From Helicobacter trogontum (GTDB lineage: Bacteria > Campylobacterota > Campylobacteria > Campylobacterales > Helicobacteraceae): 64,000 nucleotides of DNA. Positions 27,507-36,024 of the stretch are shown here, piece by piece; position 1 is the stretch's first letter, and each line of letters begins with the position of its first letter. The notes under the pieces were generated by a model. It made no database searches and was not told where the DNA came from. It saw nothing but the letters and a program-made list of their open reading frames with translations. The position numbers and the translations under genes are program-made. The stretch lies in assembly GCF_000765905.2 (NCBI RefSeq), contig NZ_JRPL02000010.1, positions 19,803 to 83,802 of the forward strand, in the 5' to 3' direction.

Positions 27507-28766
27507 TTAACCTTTTGTCATATTGTCTAAGCGACAAAAATTCTCCACAATACATTTTTTTATTATAAATTGATTATACCCATCTTCATAGAGATACTCT
27601 AATTCAAAGTTTTGGGTATCTAGCGTTGTTTTTATGATATACATACCTAAACCAAAACCTTGTGAGAGCGGATTTTTCATATCTTTAAAATATGGCTTAA
27701 AATACTCATTTATATCAAGTTTTAATTTTTCTCCCCTGTTTTTTACGATCAAATCTTTACCACTAGATTCTATAATCACTTTAGAATCTATGCTATATTT
27801 TATGCCATTATCAAGCAAATTTTTAATGCATAATGTAAATAGATGAAAATCTGCCTTTACCAAGTCATTACTATGCAAAAATATAATACTATCATTATTG
27901 TTGGGATCAATAAGTAGCATTTGCATAGCCTCTTTTACAATCTCTTGTAGTGGAATCTCTGTTTTCTTCATCATGTATTTTTTACTTGCCAATTGCTCGA
28001 TTTTAGCAAATTCATCAATCAATGAGTTAAGCCTCTCAAACACATCACATAATCTTTGTTTTTGCTTGGAATCTACCACCATTTCAGCCACAATTCTCCC
28101 TTTTGTAATGGGTGTCTTAAGCTCATGCATAATAGATCGTAAAAAAAGAGTTCTTGCTTCACTCACTGCATTTAGTTTCTCAACAGAACGATTAAATTCA
28201 CGCACTAGCTCTCCTATCTCATCGTGATTTTTAGCTCCCCAAGTAATAGGCTGAATTTCATTTTCATTTGCCATAACTGCAAGTTCATTTTTAATATGAC
28301 TAAGTGGCATTAATCGTTTCATAAGTGTAATATAAATAATGATTAAAATGAGTGCCCCTATAAAAGTTAACATATGGTATTTTGACCAATTAAAGGCAAT
28401 TGGATCTTGATACACTACAAAATTATCCATAGTTCGCAATACGATAAATATATCATTACCATCTTGTATAACACTAACACTAAAGCTACCTGGGTGGGGT
28501 GCTGGCTCTTGCTTTATTTGTTCTTGTATATAATCTGTTATAGGCACTTCATAAAAATTCTCTTCTTCAAGAAAATTTTTTATGCTTTCCATACTTGCGT
28601 TGTATTGGCGGATTTTACCAATGGCTGCAACAATAATATTATATTGCTTTATGCTCTCGATACGTGGTTGTACTTTCACATAAAAAAGTGCAACTGCTAA
28701 AAAGCTTGCAAACGCAATGGCAAATAAAATACTAATTTGAATAAATATAGATGTGCTTCTCCACAT
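27507..28766 (-). CDS. ArsS-type sensor histidine kinase without adjacent regulator
   Basis: 419 residues. Transmembrane helix 1 (about 8-30), a periplasmic sensor loop of about 100 residues, transmembrane helix 2 (about 131-149), HAMP-like linker, then the H-box SIMHELKTPITKGR with phospho-acceptor His214. The ATPase domain has NLLDNGIKYS (N box) and GFGLGMYIIK (G box). General resemblance is to ArsS, the acid-responsive kinase of H. pylori, and to Campylobacter CprS. No response regulator lies on either side, so its partner is elsewhere. Signal unknown. Confidence 0.82.
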   Translation of the reverse strand: MWRSTSIFIQISILFAIAFASFLAVALFYVKVQPRIESIKQYNIIVAAIGKIRQYNASMESIKNFLEEENFYEVPITDYIQEQIKQEPAPHPGSFSVSVIQDGNDIFIVLRTMDNFVVYQDPIAFNWSKYHMLTFIGALILIIIYITLMKRLMPLSHIKNELAVMANENEIQPITWGAKNHDEIGELVREFNRSVEKLNAVSEARTLFLRSIMHELKTPITKGRIVAEMVVDSKQKQRLCDVFERLNSLIDEFAKIEQLASKKYMMKKTEIPLQEIVKEAMQMLLIDPNNNDSIIFLHSNDLVKADFHLFTLCIKNLLDNGIKYSIDSKVIIESSGKDLIVKNRGEKLKLDINEYFKPYFKDMKNPLSQGFGLGMYIIKTTLDTQNFELEYLYEDGYNQFIIKKCIVENFCRLDNMTKG

Positions 28767-28854
28767 ATCTAACCCTTAGAATCTAAAATGAGTAATATCG
28801 TTTATAAATATGCTATAAAATGATAAAATGGTGCATGATAATACAATTTATGAT

Positions 28855-28860
28855 TATAAT
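28855..28860 (+). promoter_or_regulatory. -10 box of the glycine-zipper protein gene
   Basis: GATTATAATG 30 bases upstream of the ATG at 28890, with AAAAAAGGA as ribosome binding site between them. Confidence 0.55.
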
Positions 28861-28889
28861 GTTAAAAACCCTAAAAAAGGAACACAACG

Positions 28890-29441
28890 ATGATAAAACC
28901 TTCAAAAACCACACAAATAACACAAACAGGTATTTACAAAAATGCAAGTATTATAGCATGTGCAGCTGGTAGTGTAACTGCAGCTTTAACTTACTATGAT
29001 GACAAAAAGGCAAAAGGGAGAGATAAGGCTATGCAACACGCAGTCTTGCAAGGCACATTAAATGCTCTTAAGGAAGGGGCAACATATATTTTCACCACGC
29101 CAAAAAATAAAGCTCAAATTAACATGGTGGTACAATATAGCGGTAATAATGCTTTGCATTTTCTAAAAAGCTTTAGTATGACAACTTTGAAGCTTAGTGC
29201 AAAAATTGCATTCAATTCTGCAAACGATATCCGCAAATGGTATAAAGGTGAAATAGACAATAAAGAATGTCTGCAATCTATAAAGAAGAATGCTGGAAGT
29301 GTTATAGGTGGATTTGTGGTGGCACGTGGATTCTCTCTTGCTTGTGGTGCAGTGATGCCTGGTGTTGGCGTATTAGCTGGAGGCATTGTGGGTGCATATC
29401 TAGGTGAATACATTGGACGAAAGATTGCAGAAAAAATTTGA
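28890..29441 (+). CDS. Hypothetical protein with C-terminal glycine-zipper segment
   Basis: 183 residues, family not recognised. The C-terminal 50 residues are rich in spaced glycines and alanines (GSVIGGFVVARG, then PGVGVLAGGIVGAYLGEYIG), the pattern of a membrane-inserting glycine zipper. The N-terminal part has a short hydrophobic patch (ASIIACAAGSVTAALTYY) and the middle is basic and helical. Similar layouts are known in small membrane-active or colicin-like proteins, but I have no evidence for toxicity. It has its own promoter and stands alone, divergent from the histidine kinase gene. Confidence 0.75.
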   Translation: MIKPSKTTQITQTGIYKNASIIACAAGSVTAALTYYDDKKAKGRDKAMQHAVLQGTLNALKEGATYIFTTPKNKAQINMVVQYSGNNALHFLKSFSMTTLKLSAKIAFNSANDIRKWYKGEIDNKECLQSIKKNAGSVIGGFVVARGFSLACGAVMPGVGVLAGGIVGAYLGEYIGRKIAEKI

Positions 29442-29682
29442 TTGTGATGGATCTTCTTTATAAAACTTTTATCCACCCTACACTATTAGCACATATTAAT
29501 CTAGAAAGTATTAAGAACTCTTTATAGCCATTAAGTTTATTTTACTATATGTAAAAACACCTAAGAATTGTCTAGATACTATCACATCAATTAAAAAGCA
29601 CACAAAAGCAACTTCTTGCATCTTTAGCTTTTTTTATAACATATGGAAAAAAATCAAAATCATGCAAGAAGGATGAAATAGA

Positions 29683-30471
29683 CTATCGTTTTAAGCCATT
29701 AACAGTTTGCAGCATAGAATCTGCTGTCTGAATACTTTTTGAATTCGCCTCATACGCTCTTTGACCTGTAATCAAATCTGTCATTTCAGATACCAAACGC
29801 ACATTGCTCAACTCTAAAAATCCCGCACGAATTTGTCCTAGACCATCTTGTCCAGCTATACCTTCTATTGGCTCACCACTTGCATTTGTATTCATATAGA
29901 GATTATCCCCTAAGCCATGCAAACCTGCTGGATTTACAAAATTTACAAGCTGAATCTGTCCTAAAACTTCTGCTTGTCCATTGTTGCCCAATGTCACGCT
30001 TACAGTGCCATCCGTACCTATATTAATACTCTGTGCTTCTGGCGGCACTGTGATTTGGGGTTGCACCAAATAGCCTTCTGATGTAACAATATTTCCTTGA
30101 TCATCGAGTTTGAAATTTCCACTACGTGTATAAGCAATATTGCCATCTGGAAGCTGTATTGGGAAAAATCCTTTACCCATGATCGCCACATCAAGAGGAT
30201 TTTCTGTCTCTTTTGGACTCCCTTGAGAATAGATTCTATTAATTGCCCCAGTTCTCACACCAACACCTACTTCAACGCCTGTTGGTGTTAATGTTGTTTC
30301 GCTTGTTTGCGTACCTGCAAATTGAAGTGTCTGATAAAAAAGGTCATTAAACTCTGCTCTCTGTCGTTTAAACCCTACGGTATTTACGTTTGCTATATTG
30401 TTTGAAGTAGTGTCGATTTGCAACTGCTGCCCTAACATTCCTGTTGTTGCAGTATAGAGTGATCTCATCAT
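29683..30471 (-). CDS. flgG: Flagellar distal rod protein FlgG
   Basis: 262-residue axial rod protein linking the flagellar motor to the hook. N-terminal signature MRSLYTATTGMLGQQLQIDT followed by SNNIANVNTVGFKRQRAEF. The C-terminal heptad region carries FLELSNVRLVSEMTDLITGQ and RAYEANSKSIQTADSMLQTV. Length and both ends match FlgG rather than FlgE or FlgF. It is isolated here; H. pylori flagellar genes are also scattered. No RpoN-type GG-N10-GC promoter was apparent upstream. Confidence 0.95.
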   Translation of the reverse strand: MMRSLYTATTGMLGQQLQIDTTSNNIANVNTVGFKRQRAEFNDLFYQTLQFAGTQTSETTLTPTGVEVGVGVRTGAINRIYSQGSPKETENPLDVAIMGKGFFPIQLPDGNIAYTRSGNFKLDDQGNIVTSEGYLVQPQITVPPEAQSINIGTDGTVSVTLGNNGQAEVLGQIQLVNFVNPAGLHGLGDNLYMNTNASGEPIEGIAGQDGLGQIRAGFLELSNVRLVSEMTDLITGQRAYEANSKSIQTADSMLQTVNGLKR

Positions 30472-30769
30472 GCTAACTATCCTTAGTCTAAAATTTAAGG
30501 CAATAAAAGCAAAATATATGCCAATCTTAGTTTTTTACTATTATTTTTCACTAAAATGATAAATTCTTAACTCTAATAAAAGAAACGTATCAAGCAAAGA
30601 ATCTCGCATATATAAGAAACACGCAAAATAACTTTGCATATATGTTTTCAAGTATGAAATTAATACACTATATGTTTATCTTATTGTACTAGGCAATTTC
30701 AAAAGACACCTAAAAGATTATATATAAACAAAGTCTTTGTAGCCCAATAGTTGAGTAAATATTATTAAG

Positions 30770-31294
30770 TTACATATATTGATTTTTAAATTCCACATAG
30801 CGAATAGCAGAATTTGCAATTTCCTCTATCTCCGTATCATTAAGTTCTCTTATAAACTTTGCAGGATTCCCAAGAATGAGTGATTTTGGTGGAAATTTTT
30901 TACCCTTAGTGACGACTGCACCCGCTCCAACAATCGAATCTCTGCCAATCCTTGCACCATCCATAATAATACTACCCATGCCAATCAAGCAATTATCCTC
31001 GATATGACATGCATGAATAACGCAACTATGCCCTATAGTCACATTATCACCAATAATTGTAGGATAGCCACTCTCAGCTTTGCCTTCTTCTCTGTGCCAT
31101 ACATGTATCATTGTCAAATCTTGTACATTCGTATTTTTTCCTATTTTAATATAATTGACATCGCCACGCAATACACAATTAAACCAAATTGACGCATTAT
31201 CACCAATACTTACTTCGCCAATAACTTTTGCTCCTTCACACAGCAATACATCTCTACCAATACTAGGCATAATCCCATTAAATTTTATCAACAT
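30770..31294 (-). CDS. Gamma-carbonic-anhydrase-like hexapeptide-repeat protein
   Basis: 174 residues of left-handed beta-helix repeats (VIGEVSIGDNASIWFNCVLR, DNVTIGHSCVIHACHIEDNC, IGMGSIIMDGARIGRDSIVG). Histidines in MIHVWHREE and in GHSCVIHACHI are placed like the zinc ligands of YrdA/CaiE-type proteins. Carbonic anhydrase activity is possible, but many members show none. The C-terminal helix (LNDTEIEEIANSAIRYVEF) is usual for the family. Own promoter at 31321-31326. Confidence 0.9.
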   Translation of the reverse strand: MLIKFNGIMPSIGRDVLLCEGAKVIGEVSIGDNASIWFNCVLRGDVNYIKIGKNTNVQDLTMIHVWHREEGKAESGYPTIIGDNVTIGHSCVIHACHIEDNCLIGMGSIIMDGARIGRDSIVGAGAVVTKGKKFPPKSLILGNPAKFIRELNDTEIEEIANSAIRYVEFKNQYM

Positions 31295-31320
31295 ACCTTA
31301 TCCTTTCGCACGTTTTTTGC

Positions 31321-31326
31321 ATTATA
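31321..31326 (-). promoter_or_regulatory. -10 box of the gamma-carbonic-anhydrase-like gene
   Basis: TATAAT on the minus strand (GATGTTATAATGC), 27 bases upstream of the ATG at 31294, with AAAGGATAAGGT-like purines between. Confidence 0.55.
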
Positions 31327-31579
31327 ACATCATTTTAGAAAAATATTATAATACGCAATAAGATACAGGCATAAACAATAATATACTTATGCGAAAAGTT
31401 TAATTAATATGAAATCAATGAATATTTAGCATTACAAGTTCTGCTTATTTTCTAGCATACAGCCTGCACTAAGGAGGCTAAGTTATAATTCATATTTAAT
31501 GCTATTTGCATTAAAAGCATAGAATGAGACATATAGAATCTTAGAAAGCGGTTTTCACTTTTATAAAATAATGCAATAA

Positions 31580-32539
31580 CTACTTACCATAAAGATGTAA
31601 AAGCGAGTGATAGTGTTCTATGCGTCTATCGCGGAAAAAGGGCCAAATATCTCGCACCGCCTTAGTACGATTATAATCGATAAAGGCATATAAAATCTCT
31701 TCTTTATCATTACTTGCTTGTGCTAGAATCTCACCCTGTGGACCACACACAAAGCTATTACCAAAAAAGCGAATACCTTCATTTTTTGATGTAAAATCGG
31801 GTTCAAAACCTACACGATTAATACTTGCAAGTGGCAATCCATTTGCAATAGCATGTCCTCGTTGGATTGTTTGCCATGCTTCAAGTTGACGCTTTTTCTC
31901 AGCCTCATTATCTGCATCAAACCACCCAATTGCAGTGGGATAAATTAATATATCAGCACCATTCAACGCCATGATTCTTGCTGCTTCAGGAAACCATTGA
32001 TCCCAGCAAATAAGCACACCAAGATTCCCGACACTTGTTTTTATGGGGTTAAATCCTAAATCTCCTGGCGTAAAATAGAATTTTTCATAAAATTGCGGAT
32101 CGTCTGGAATGTGCATTTTTCTGTATTTTCCCGCTATACTACCATCTTTCTCAAACACAACTGCGGTATTATGATAAAGCCCCCTAGCCCTTTGCTCAAA
32201 TAATGAGGTAACAAGCACAACATTACACTCTTTTGCAACAGCACTAAAAAATGCAATATTTTCTTCAAAATCTTGTGCAAATGTGAGGTATTTAGTTTTC
32301 TCGCTTTGGCAAAAATACTGCGTTGTGTGAAGCTCTTGCAATAAGATTAATTCTGCGTTTTTACTTGCCTCAATAATTGCATGTTTTGTTTTTTCTCTCA
32401 TTTTGTTTGAGAGCTCCCTCTGCCATGCTTCTAACTTTTCATTACACTCCATTTCCATTTCACTAGAATTCTTAGTATCGAATACATAGCTTTGTTGCAC
32501 CAATGCAACTCTTACTCCATCTTGCTTCATTTGCAGCAT
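31580..32539 (-). CDS. aguB: N-carbamoylputrescine amidase (nitrilase family)
   Basis: Hydrolyses N-carbamoylputrescine to putrescine, CO2 and ammonia, in the agmatine route to polyamines. 319 residues. The nitrilase triad is complete: Glu in LILLQELHTTQYFC, Lys in GKYRKMHIPDD, Cys in GVLICWDQWFPEAARIMAL. Signature tail FGNSFVCGPQGEIL. The AguB assignment rests on overall resemblance and length; a beta-ureidopropionase-type substrate cannot be excluded. AAAGGATGT precedes the ATG at 32539. The acidic miniprotein gene lies 24 bases upstream on the same strand and may be cotranscribed. Confidence 0.87.
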   Translation of the reverse strand: MLQMKQDGVRVALVQQSYVFDTKNSSEMEMECNEKLEAWQRELSNKMREKTKHAIIEASKNAELILLQELHTTQYFCQSEKTKYLTFAQDFEENIAFFSAVAKECNVVLVTSLFEQRARGLYHNTAVVFEKDGSIAGKYRKMHIPDDPQFYEKFYFTPGDLGFNPIKTSVGNLGVLICWDQWFPEAARIMALNGADILIYPTAIGWFDADNEAEKKRQLEAWQTIQRGHAIANGLPLASINRVGFEPDFTSKNEGIRFFGNSFVCGPQGEILAQASNDKEEILYAFIDYNRTKAVRDIWPFFRDRRIEHYHSLLHLYGK

Positions 32540-32563
32540 GTTACATCCTTTATGAACAATGTC

Positions 32564-32722
32564 TTACTCTTCATCATAGTCTAAATCAGGGTTTTCATAA
32601 TCATCATCGTCATATTGTGTGTAATCCATATCCACATCATAATCATCATCATAATCCAGTGAATCTTCATCCATTTCAGATTCTGTATCAAAGTCATCTA
32701 GCTCATCATCATATATTGCCAT
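32564..32722 (-). CDS. Highly acidic 52-residue protein
   Basis: Short protein beginning MAIYDDELDDFDTESEMDED and made almost wholly of Asp, Glu and Tyr (DSLDYDDDYDVDMDYTQYDD further on). It has no predicted fold and is probably disordered; such acidic proteins can bind basic partners or metals. The longer frame to 32857 is rejected: AGAAAGGAAAATAT stands right before this ATG, and a TATAAT box (32757-32762) lies inside the longer version. Probably first gene of an operon with the amidase. Family not recognised. Confidence 0.7.
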   Translation of the reverse strand: MAIYDDELDDFDTESEMDEDSLDYDDDYDVDMDYTQYDDDDYENPDLDYDEE

Positions 32723-32756
32723 ATATTTTCCTTTCTGGGTATTAATCTGAAGGTGC

Positions 32757-32762
32757 ATTATA
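32757..32762 (-). promoter_or_regulatory. -10 box of the acidic miniprotein gene
   Basis: GGGTATAATGC on the minus strand, 35 bases upstream of the ATG at 32722. It fixes the short version of the protein. Confidence 0.6.
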
Positions 32763-32881
32763 CCCCCTAAAGCATTAACAAAAAGTCTTATTAAGCTAAA
32801 AAATTCCAAAAATTTAGGAATTATTTTTGCTTGTGATGCATAGCATATTTTGTGCAATATTTTTCTAAAGAGGACGAGAAA

Positions 32882-33385
32882 ATGATTGATACTAAAAATA
32901 CATCGCTAAATAATAATCTTGGTTTGTATAATGCTAGCACACATTATATCAAACGAGAGGTTAGCACACAAAACAATATCGCAGCAAAGCAAAATGAGGA
33001 ACAACTGCTAGATTCTAATGGATCTGAAACAAAAAGGCAAACTTATGGATTAGCTATTTTGGAATTAATGAGTGATCAAGAATATCAAGCATGGTTAAGA
33101 GCCACTGCAGGTATGACAGAGACAGAAAAAATGCTCGCCGTGCAAAAACTTTATCCACTAGCAGACCTTGAAAAGCTTAAAAATTCAAAAAATTTACATT
33201 CGCAAGAAAGAACGATACTTGATGATTCCATGCAGGATAGAAGCAGTAATATCAGTGCTGAACCTTTTATTATTAATGCAAATCGCCTTAATGGCATGCG
33301 TGTATTTAACGCGCATACAGATTTCATACAACGATATAAAAATGCTTTTGAAAATTTACATCTCAATGTTGATATGAATGGTTAA
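32882..33385 (+). CDS. Hypothetical protein, 167 residues
   Basis: Family not recognised. No signal peptide or membrane segment. The N-terminal 50 residues are polar and Asn/Gln/Ser-rich. A denser central part (YGLAILELMSDQEYQAWLRA then TAGMTETEKMLAVQKLYPLA) looks helical, and the C terminus ends in FIQRYKNAFENLHLNVDMNG. AAAGAGGACG precedes the ATG at 32882, so the frame's earlier TTG at 32852 is not used. Divergent from the acidic miniprotein gene. Confidence 0.72.
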   Translation: MIDTKNTSLNNNLGLYNASTHYIKREVSTQNNIAAKQNEEQLLDSNGSETKRQTYGLAILELMSDQEYQAWLRATAGMTETEKMLAVQKLYPLADLEKLKNSKNLHSQERTILDDSMQDRSSNISAEPFIINANRLNGMRVFNAHTDFIQRYKNAFENLHLNVDMNG

Positions 33386-33726
33386 TGTTCTAAGTAAATA
33401 GATTATAAATACTACATCTTAAGACTTATAGTGTTTGGACGTAGAATCTACATATATAATCCTAGCGGATTAAAATACCTCATGAATACAGTGCTAAGCA
33501 AATGTTGGATACATCGCACATCAAACTTTTAACTAACAATTAGGCAGAGCAAACCCACACAGATAAAGCCTTCTTTGTAAAGTTTATATTAAACGAGCAT
33601 GAATCCTAACATGCTAATAATTTGATGTAATTAACTATGTAATATATTACTTAATCTCTTTTTTCATATCTGCGTGGAAAAAGGGGTGATTATGCTTTTT
33701 TGTGATTGTAAATCTTTATAAAATTT
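33386..33726. other. 341-base intergenic region without a recognised gene
   Basis: AT-rich gap between convergent genes. It contains one AGAATCT at 33443-33449 (see the finding on this heptamer). No coding frame or clear terminator found. Confidence 0.55.
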
Positions 33727-34941
33727 CTATTGCCATAAATCACCAAGTTTTTTATCCCATTCACTTGGAGTAAAATGCTCTGTTCCTCCACCATGAGTAA
33801 AAGTAAGCTCGCCAACGATAATTTTTCCCTCAATATTGTATAAATCAACTCGTAACATTTTAAATGACATGGAAAGTTTTATAGCTATTGCAATCATTGC
33901 ATTAAAATTATGTGGCTTATTAGGTGGCGTTGCCGATTGTGGATAGCAGATGGAAAAAGGCATAAGATTCCAATCTGCATCAAAAAGACTTCTTGTATGT
34001 TCTACAAATCTATCAGTATCCACTTGTATATATTGGAATTTACCAAAACAATGGATTTTATAATCCTCTGGTACTTTACTTTCTCCGTTTAAACCAGTTG
34101 TAAACAACATTTCTTCTGCAAAGATTCTAGGTTCTATATCTTTGTAATGCCACTCTCTATACATCGTATAAAAGTTTGTGTTTAAATGTGTTGTGAGTTT
34201 AGTCATAGCCTCATTAAAGCTTTTAGAATCACTTAAAAATAATTCCTTATCCTTTACCAAAACTACACCACCAGAATCATGATTTGTTTTTAGGACAAAA
34301 CTTTGCGGCAGCTTGGTAAAATCAATCTCATCTATGCTTTTATAAATACCATAAAGTTTTGGCAAATAGGGACAAGAATTTGTATTAAATAGCTCTTGCG
34401 TGAGTGTATCTATAGGTTGAAAAAGCGATGAGTCTTGGTTAAGAAGTGGAATTTGGTTATTCCATTTAGATTCTATGGAGCCTACATTTTGTTTTAAGTG
34501 TAATTCCTTAGTGTCTTTATAGTTGCTATTGTCTTGTTCCAAACTGCCAGGTTGCTCCCCCCCCCCCCCTACATTCATACTGTTGCAATTATCGTTATTA
34601 TGATTTGTCGCATTGGAATGAAAAGAAGTTGTTACATGAGATCTTACAACAACATGCTTAGAATCTAATGTATTTTTCACATGAAAATCTTTTAGTTTTT
34701 CTGCAATATAGATTCTAGCTTTTAGTTTATCGGCTAGGGCTGTATATATTGGATTTCTATCAAATAGGATTCTATGAATAATTTTCTCATTAAAGGTTTG
34801 AGGATTTCTAAAATTTGGTGTATAACCAAAGATTTTCTTATGTCTATAGATAAAATATTCCTCATCATTCATTTGTGCTTCCCTCTTTGCTTGATATTTT
34901 TTATAGAGAGAAGTCTTTCTTATAAGGCTTCGCAATCCCAT
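33727..34941 (-). CDS. TupA-like ATP-grasp protein with in-frame G13 tract (phase-variable, currently ON)
   Basis: 404 residues of the TupA-like ATP-grasp family, found in capsule, teichuronic-acid and surface-glycan clusters. N-terminal MNDEEYFIYRHKKIFGYTPN with the typical NPQTFNEKIIHR; ATP-grasp blocks LPQSFVLKTNHDSGGVVLV, PEDYKIHCFGKFQYIQVDTD, RVDLYNIEGKIIVGELTFTH and EWDKKLGDLW. Residues about 95-185 are a polar insertion that I do not expect in the family. Within it 13 consecutive G (plus strand C13, 34557-34569) encode GGGG at 125-128. With 13 the frame is open to the end; 12 or 14 would truncate it. AAAGGAT precedes the ATG. It stands alone, not next to the glycan operon at 42-45 kb. 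Confidence 0.87.
   Translation of the reverse strand: MGLRSLIRKTSLYKKYQAKREAQMNDEEYFIYRHKKIFGYTPNFRNPQTFNEKIIHRILFDRNPIYTALADKLKARIYIAEKLKDFHVKNTLDSKHVVVRSHVTTSFHSNATNHNNDNCNSMNVGGGGEQPGSLEQDNSNYKDTKELHLKQNVGSIESKWNNQIPLLNQDSSLFQPIDTLTQELFNTNSCPYLPKLYGIYKSIDEIDFTKLPQSFVLKTNHDSGGVVLVKDKELFLSDSKSFNEAMTKLTTHLNTNFYTMYREWHYKDIEPRIFAEEMLFTTGLNGESKVPEDYKIHCFGKFQYIQVDTDRFVEHTRSLFDADWNLMPFSICYPQSATPPNKPHNFNAMIAIAIKLSMSFKMLRVDLYNIEGKIIVGELTFTHGGGTEHFTPSEWDKKLGDLWQ
34557..34569 (-). repeat. G13 homopolymer in the TupA-like gene
   Basis: Thirteen C on the plus strand, thirteen G in the coding strand, in a window where G runs are otherwise short. Long G/C tracts inside genes are the classic slipped-strand switch of Helicobacter and Campylobacter surface genes. 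Confidence 0.9.
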
Positions 34942-34974
34942 TATATATCCTTTACATGGTGTAATTATAGAGAT

Positions 34975-34980
34975 ATTATA
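34975..34980 (-). promoter_or_regulatory. Probable -10 box of the TupA-like gene
   Basis: TATAAT on the minus strand (ATGTTATAATATC), 34 bases upstream of the ATG at 34941. A second TATAAT sits at 34964-34969. Confidence 0.5.
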
Positions 34981-35089
34981 ACATAAAAATGACTTCTATA
35001 ATTACTATATTGCAAAATCGATGCTATTATCAATTGCCCAATAAACTAAATGGAAAAAATCAATTTACACAGAAAGTTCTACACCATTA

Positions 35090-35974
35090 TTAAAAAATAA
35101 TCGTGCGGTTGTTGTGCAAAAAGATTCTATCTTCAAGAGCCAATTTTAAAGCACGAGCTAACACTACTTTTTCTACATCTCGCCCCGCTTTTTGCATATC
35201 CTGCCATGTATAACTATGATCAATTTGTATGGTATCTTGTGAGATTATTGGCCCCTCATCAAGTTGATTATTGACAAAATGTGCCGTTGCACCTATGATT
35301 TTTACCCCACGTTCATAGGCTTGCTTGTATGGATTTGCACCAATAAAAGCAGGTAAAAATGAATGATGTATATTAATAATTTGATTTGGAAAGTTTTGCA
35401 CAAAATGGGGAGATAAAATACGCATATATTTTGCTAGTATTAAAAAATCTGGGTGCAAAGCCTTACAAAGATCAATGATTTTTAGTTCATGATCGTGCCT
35501 TGATATACCCTCTGATTCTATATGATGATATGGAATTTCAAATTTTTCTACTAGATTCCCTAAACTTGCATGGTTGCTAATAACTGCCAAAATATTTGCA
35601 TGTAGATCGCCACTATTATGCCTTATAAGCAGATCACCTAAGCAATGGTTTTCTTTTGTTGCAAAAATGATTATTGACTTCTTTTCCTGTGTGCAAAGCT
35701 TAACTTCTGCATCATTTGGCAATGTCGCACGTACTTCAGCAAGAAGCACATTGGAATCTAACTCGCCACTAATTTCTGTTCGCATGAAGAATGTATTGTG
35801 TATTTTATCCACAAACTCATTATTCTGCTCAATATTTAACTGATGGAGTAAAAGAATTGAGCTAATCTTAAACACCAAACCTTTAGTATCTTGACATTTT
35901 ATAAGCAAAGTATGTCGTCTCATAACTTTATTGGAATCCTTAAGATCGATTTTATATAAAACAAAATTTGCCAT
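35090..35974 (-). CDS. purU: Formyltetrahydrofolate deformylase PurU
   Basis: Hydrolyses 10-formyl-THF to formate and THF, balancing one-carbon units. The N-terminal ACT domain (LLIKCQDTKGLVFKISSILL) is followed by a formyltransferase-fold domain with the catalytic Asn/His/Asp set: IINIHHSFLPAFIGANPYKQ, IGATAHFVNNQLDEGPIISQ. Start uncertain: the ATG at 35974 lacks a clear binding site, while an ATG at 35923 (MRRHTLLIK) would give 277 residues, closer to the family, with AAGGA 13 bases upstream. Divergent from the LPP20-family gene. Confidence 0.94.
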   Translation of the reverse strand: MANFVLYKIDLKDSNKVMRRHTLLIKCQDTKGLVFKISSILLLHQLNIEQNNEFVDKIHNTFFMRTEISGELDSNVLLAEVRATLPNDAEVKLCTQEKKSIIIFATKENHCLGDLLIRHNSGDLHANILAVISNHASLGNLVEKFEIPYHHIESEGISRHDHELKIIDLCKALHPDFLILAKYMRILSPHFVQNFPNQIINIHHSFLPAFIGANPYKQAYERGVKIIGATAHFVNNQLDEGPIISQDTIQIDHSYTWQDMQKAGRDVEKVVLARALKLALEDRIFLHNNRTIIF

Positions 35975-36024
35975 TTTATCATTTTTGTTGTAGAATTAGG
36001 ACTATTTTTCTAAGGAGATGTAAT

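Noticed and set aside
29114..29476. 120-residue minus-strand ORF over the glycine-zipper gene
   Set aside because: The plus-strand frame has promoter, ribosome site and ordered composition; this one is its proline-rich shadow.
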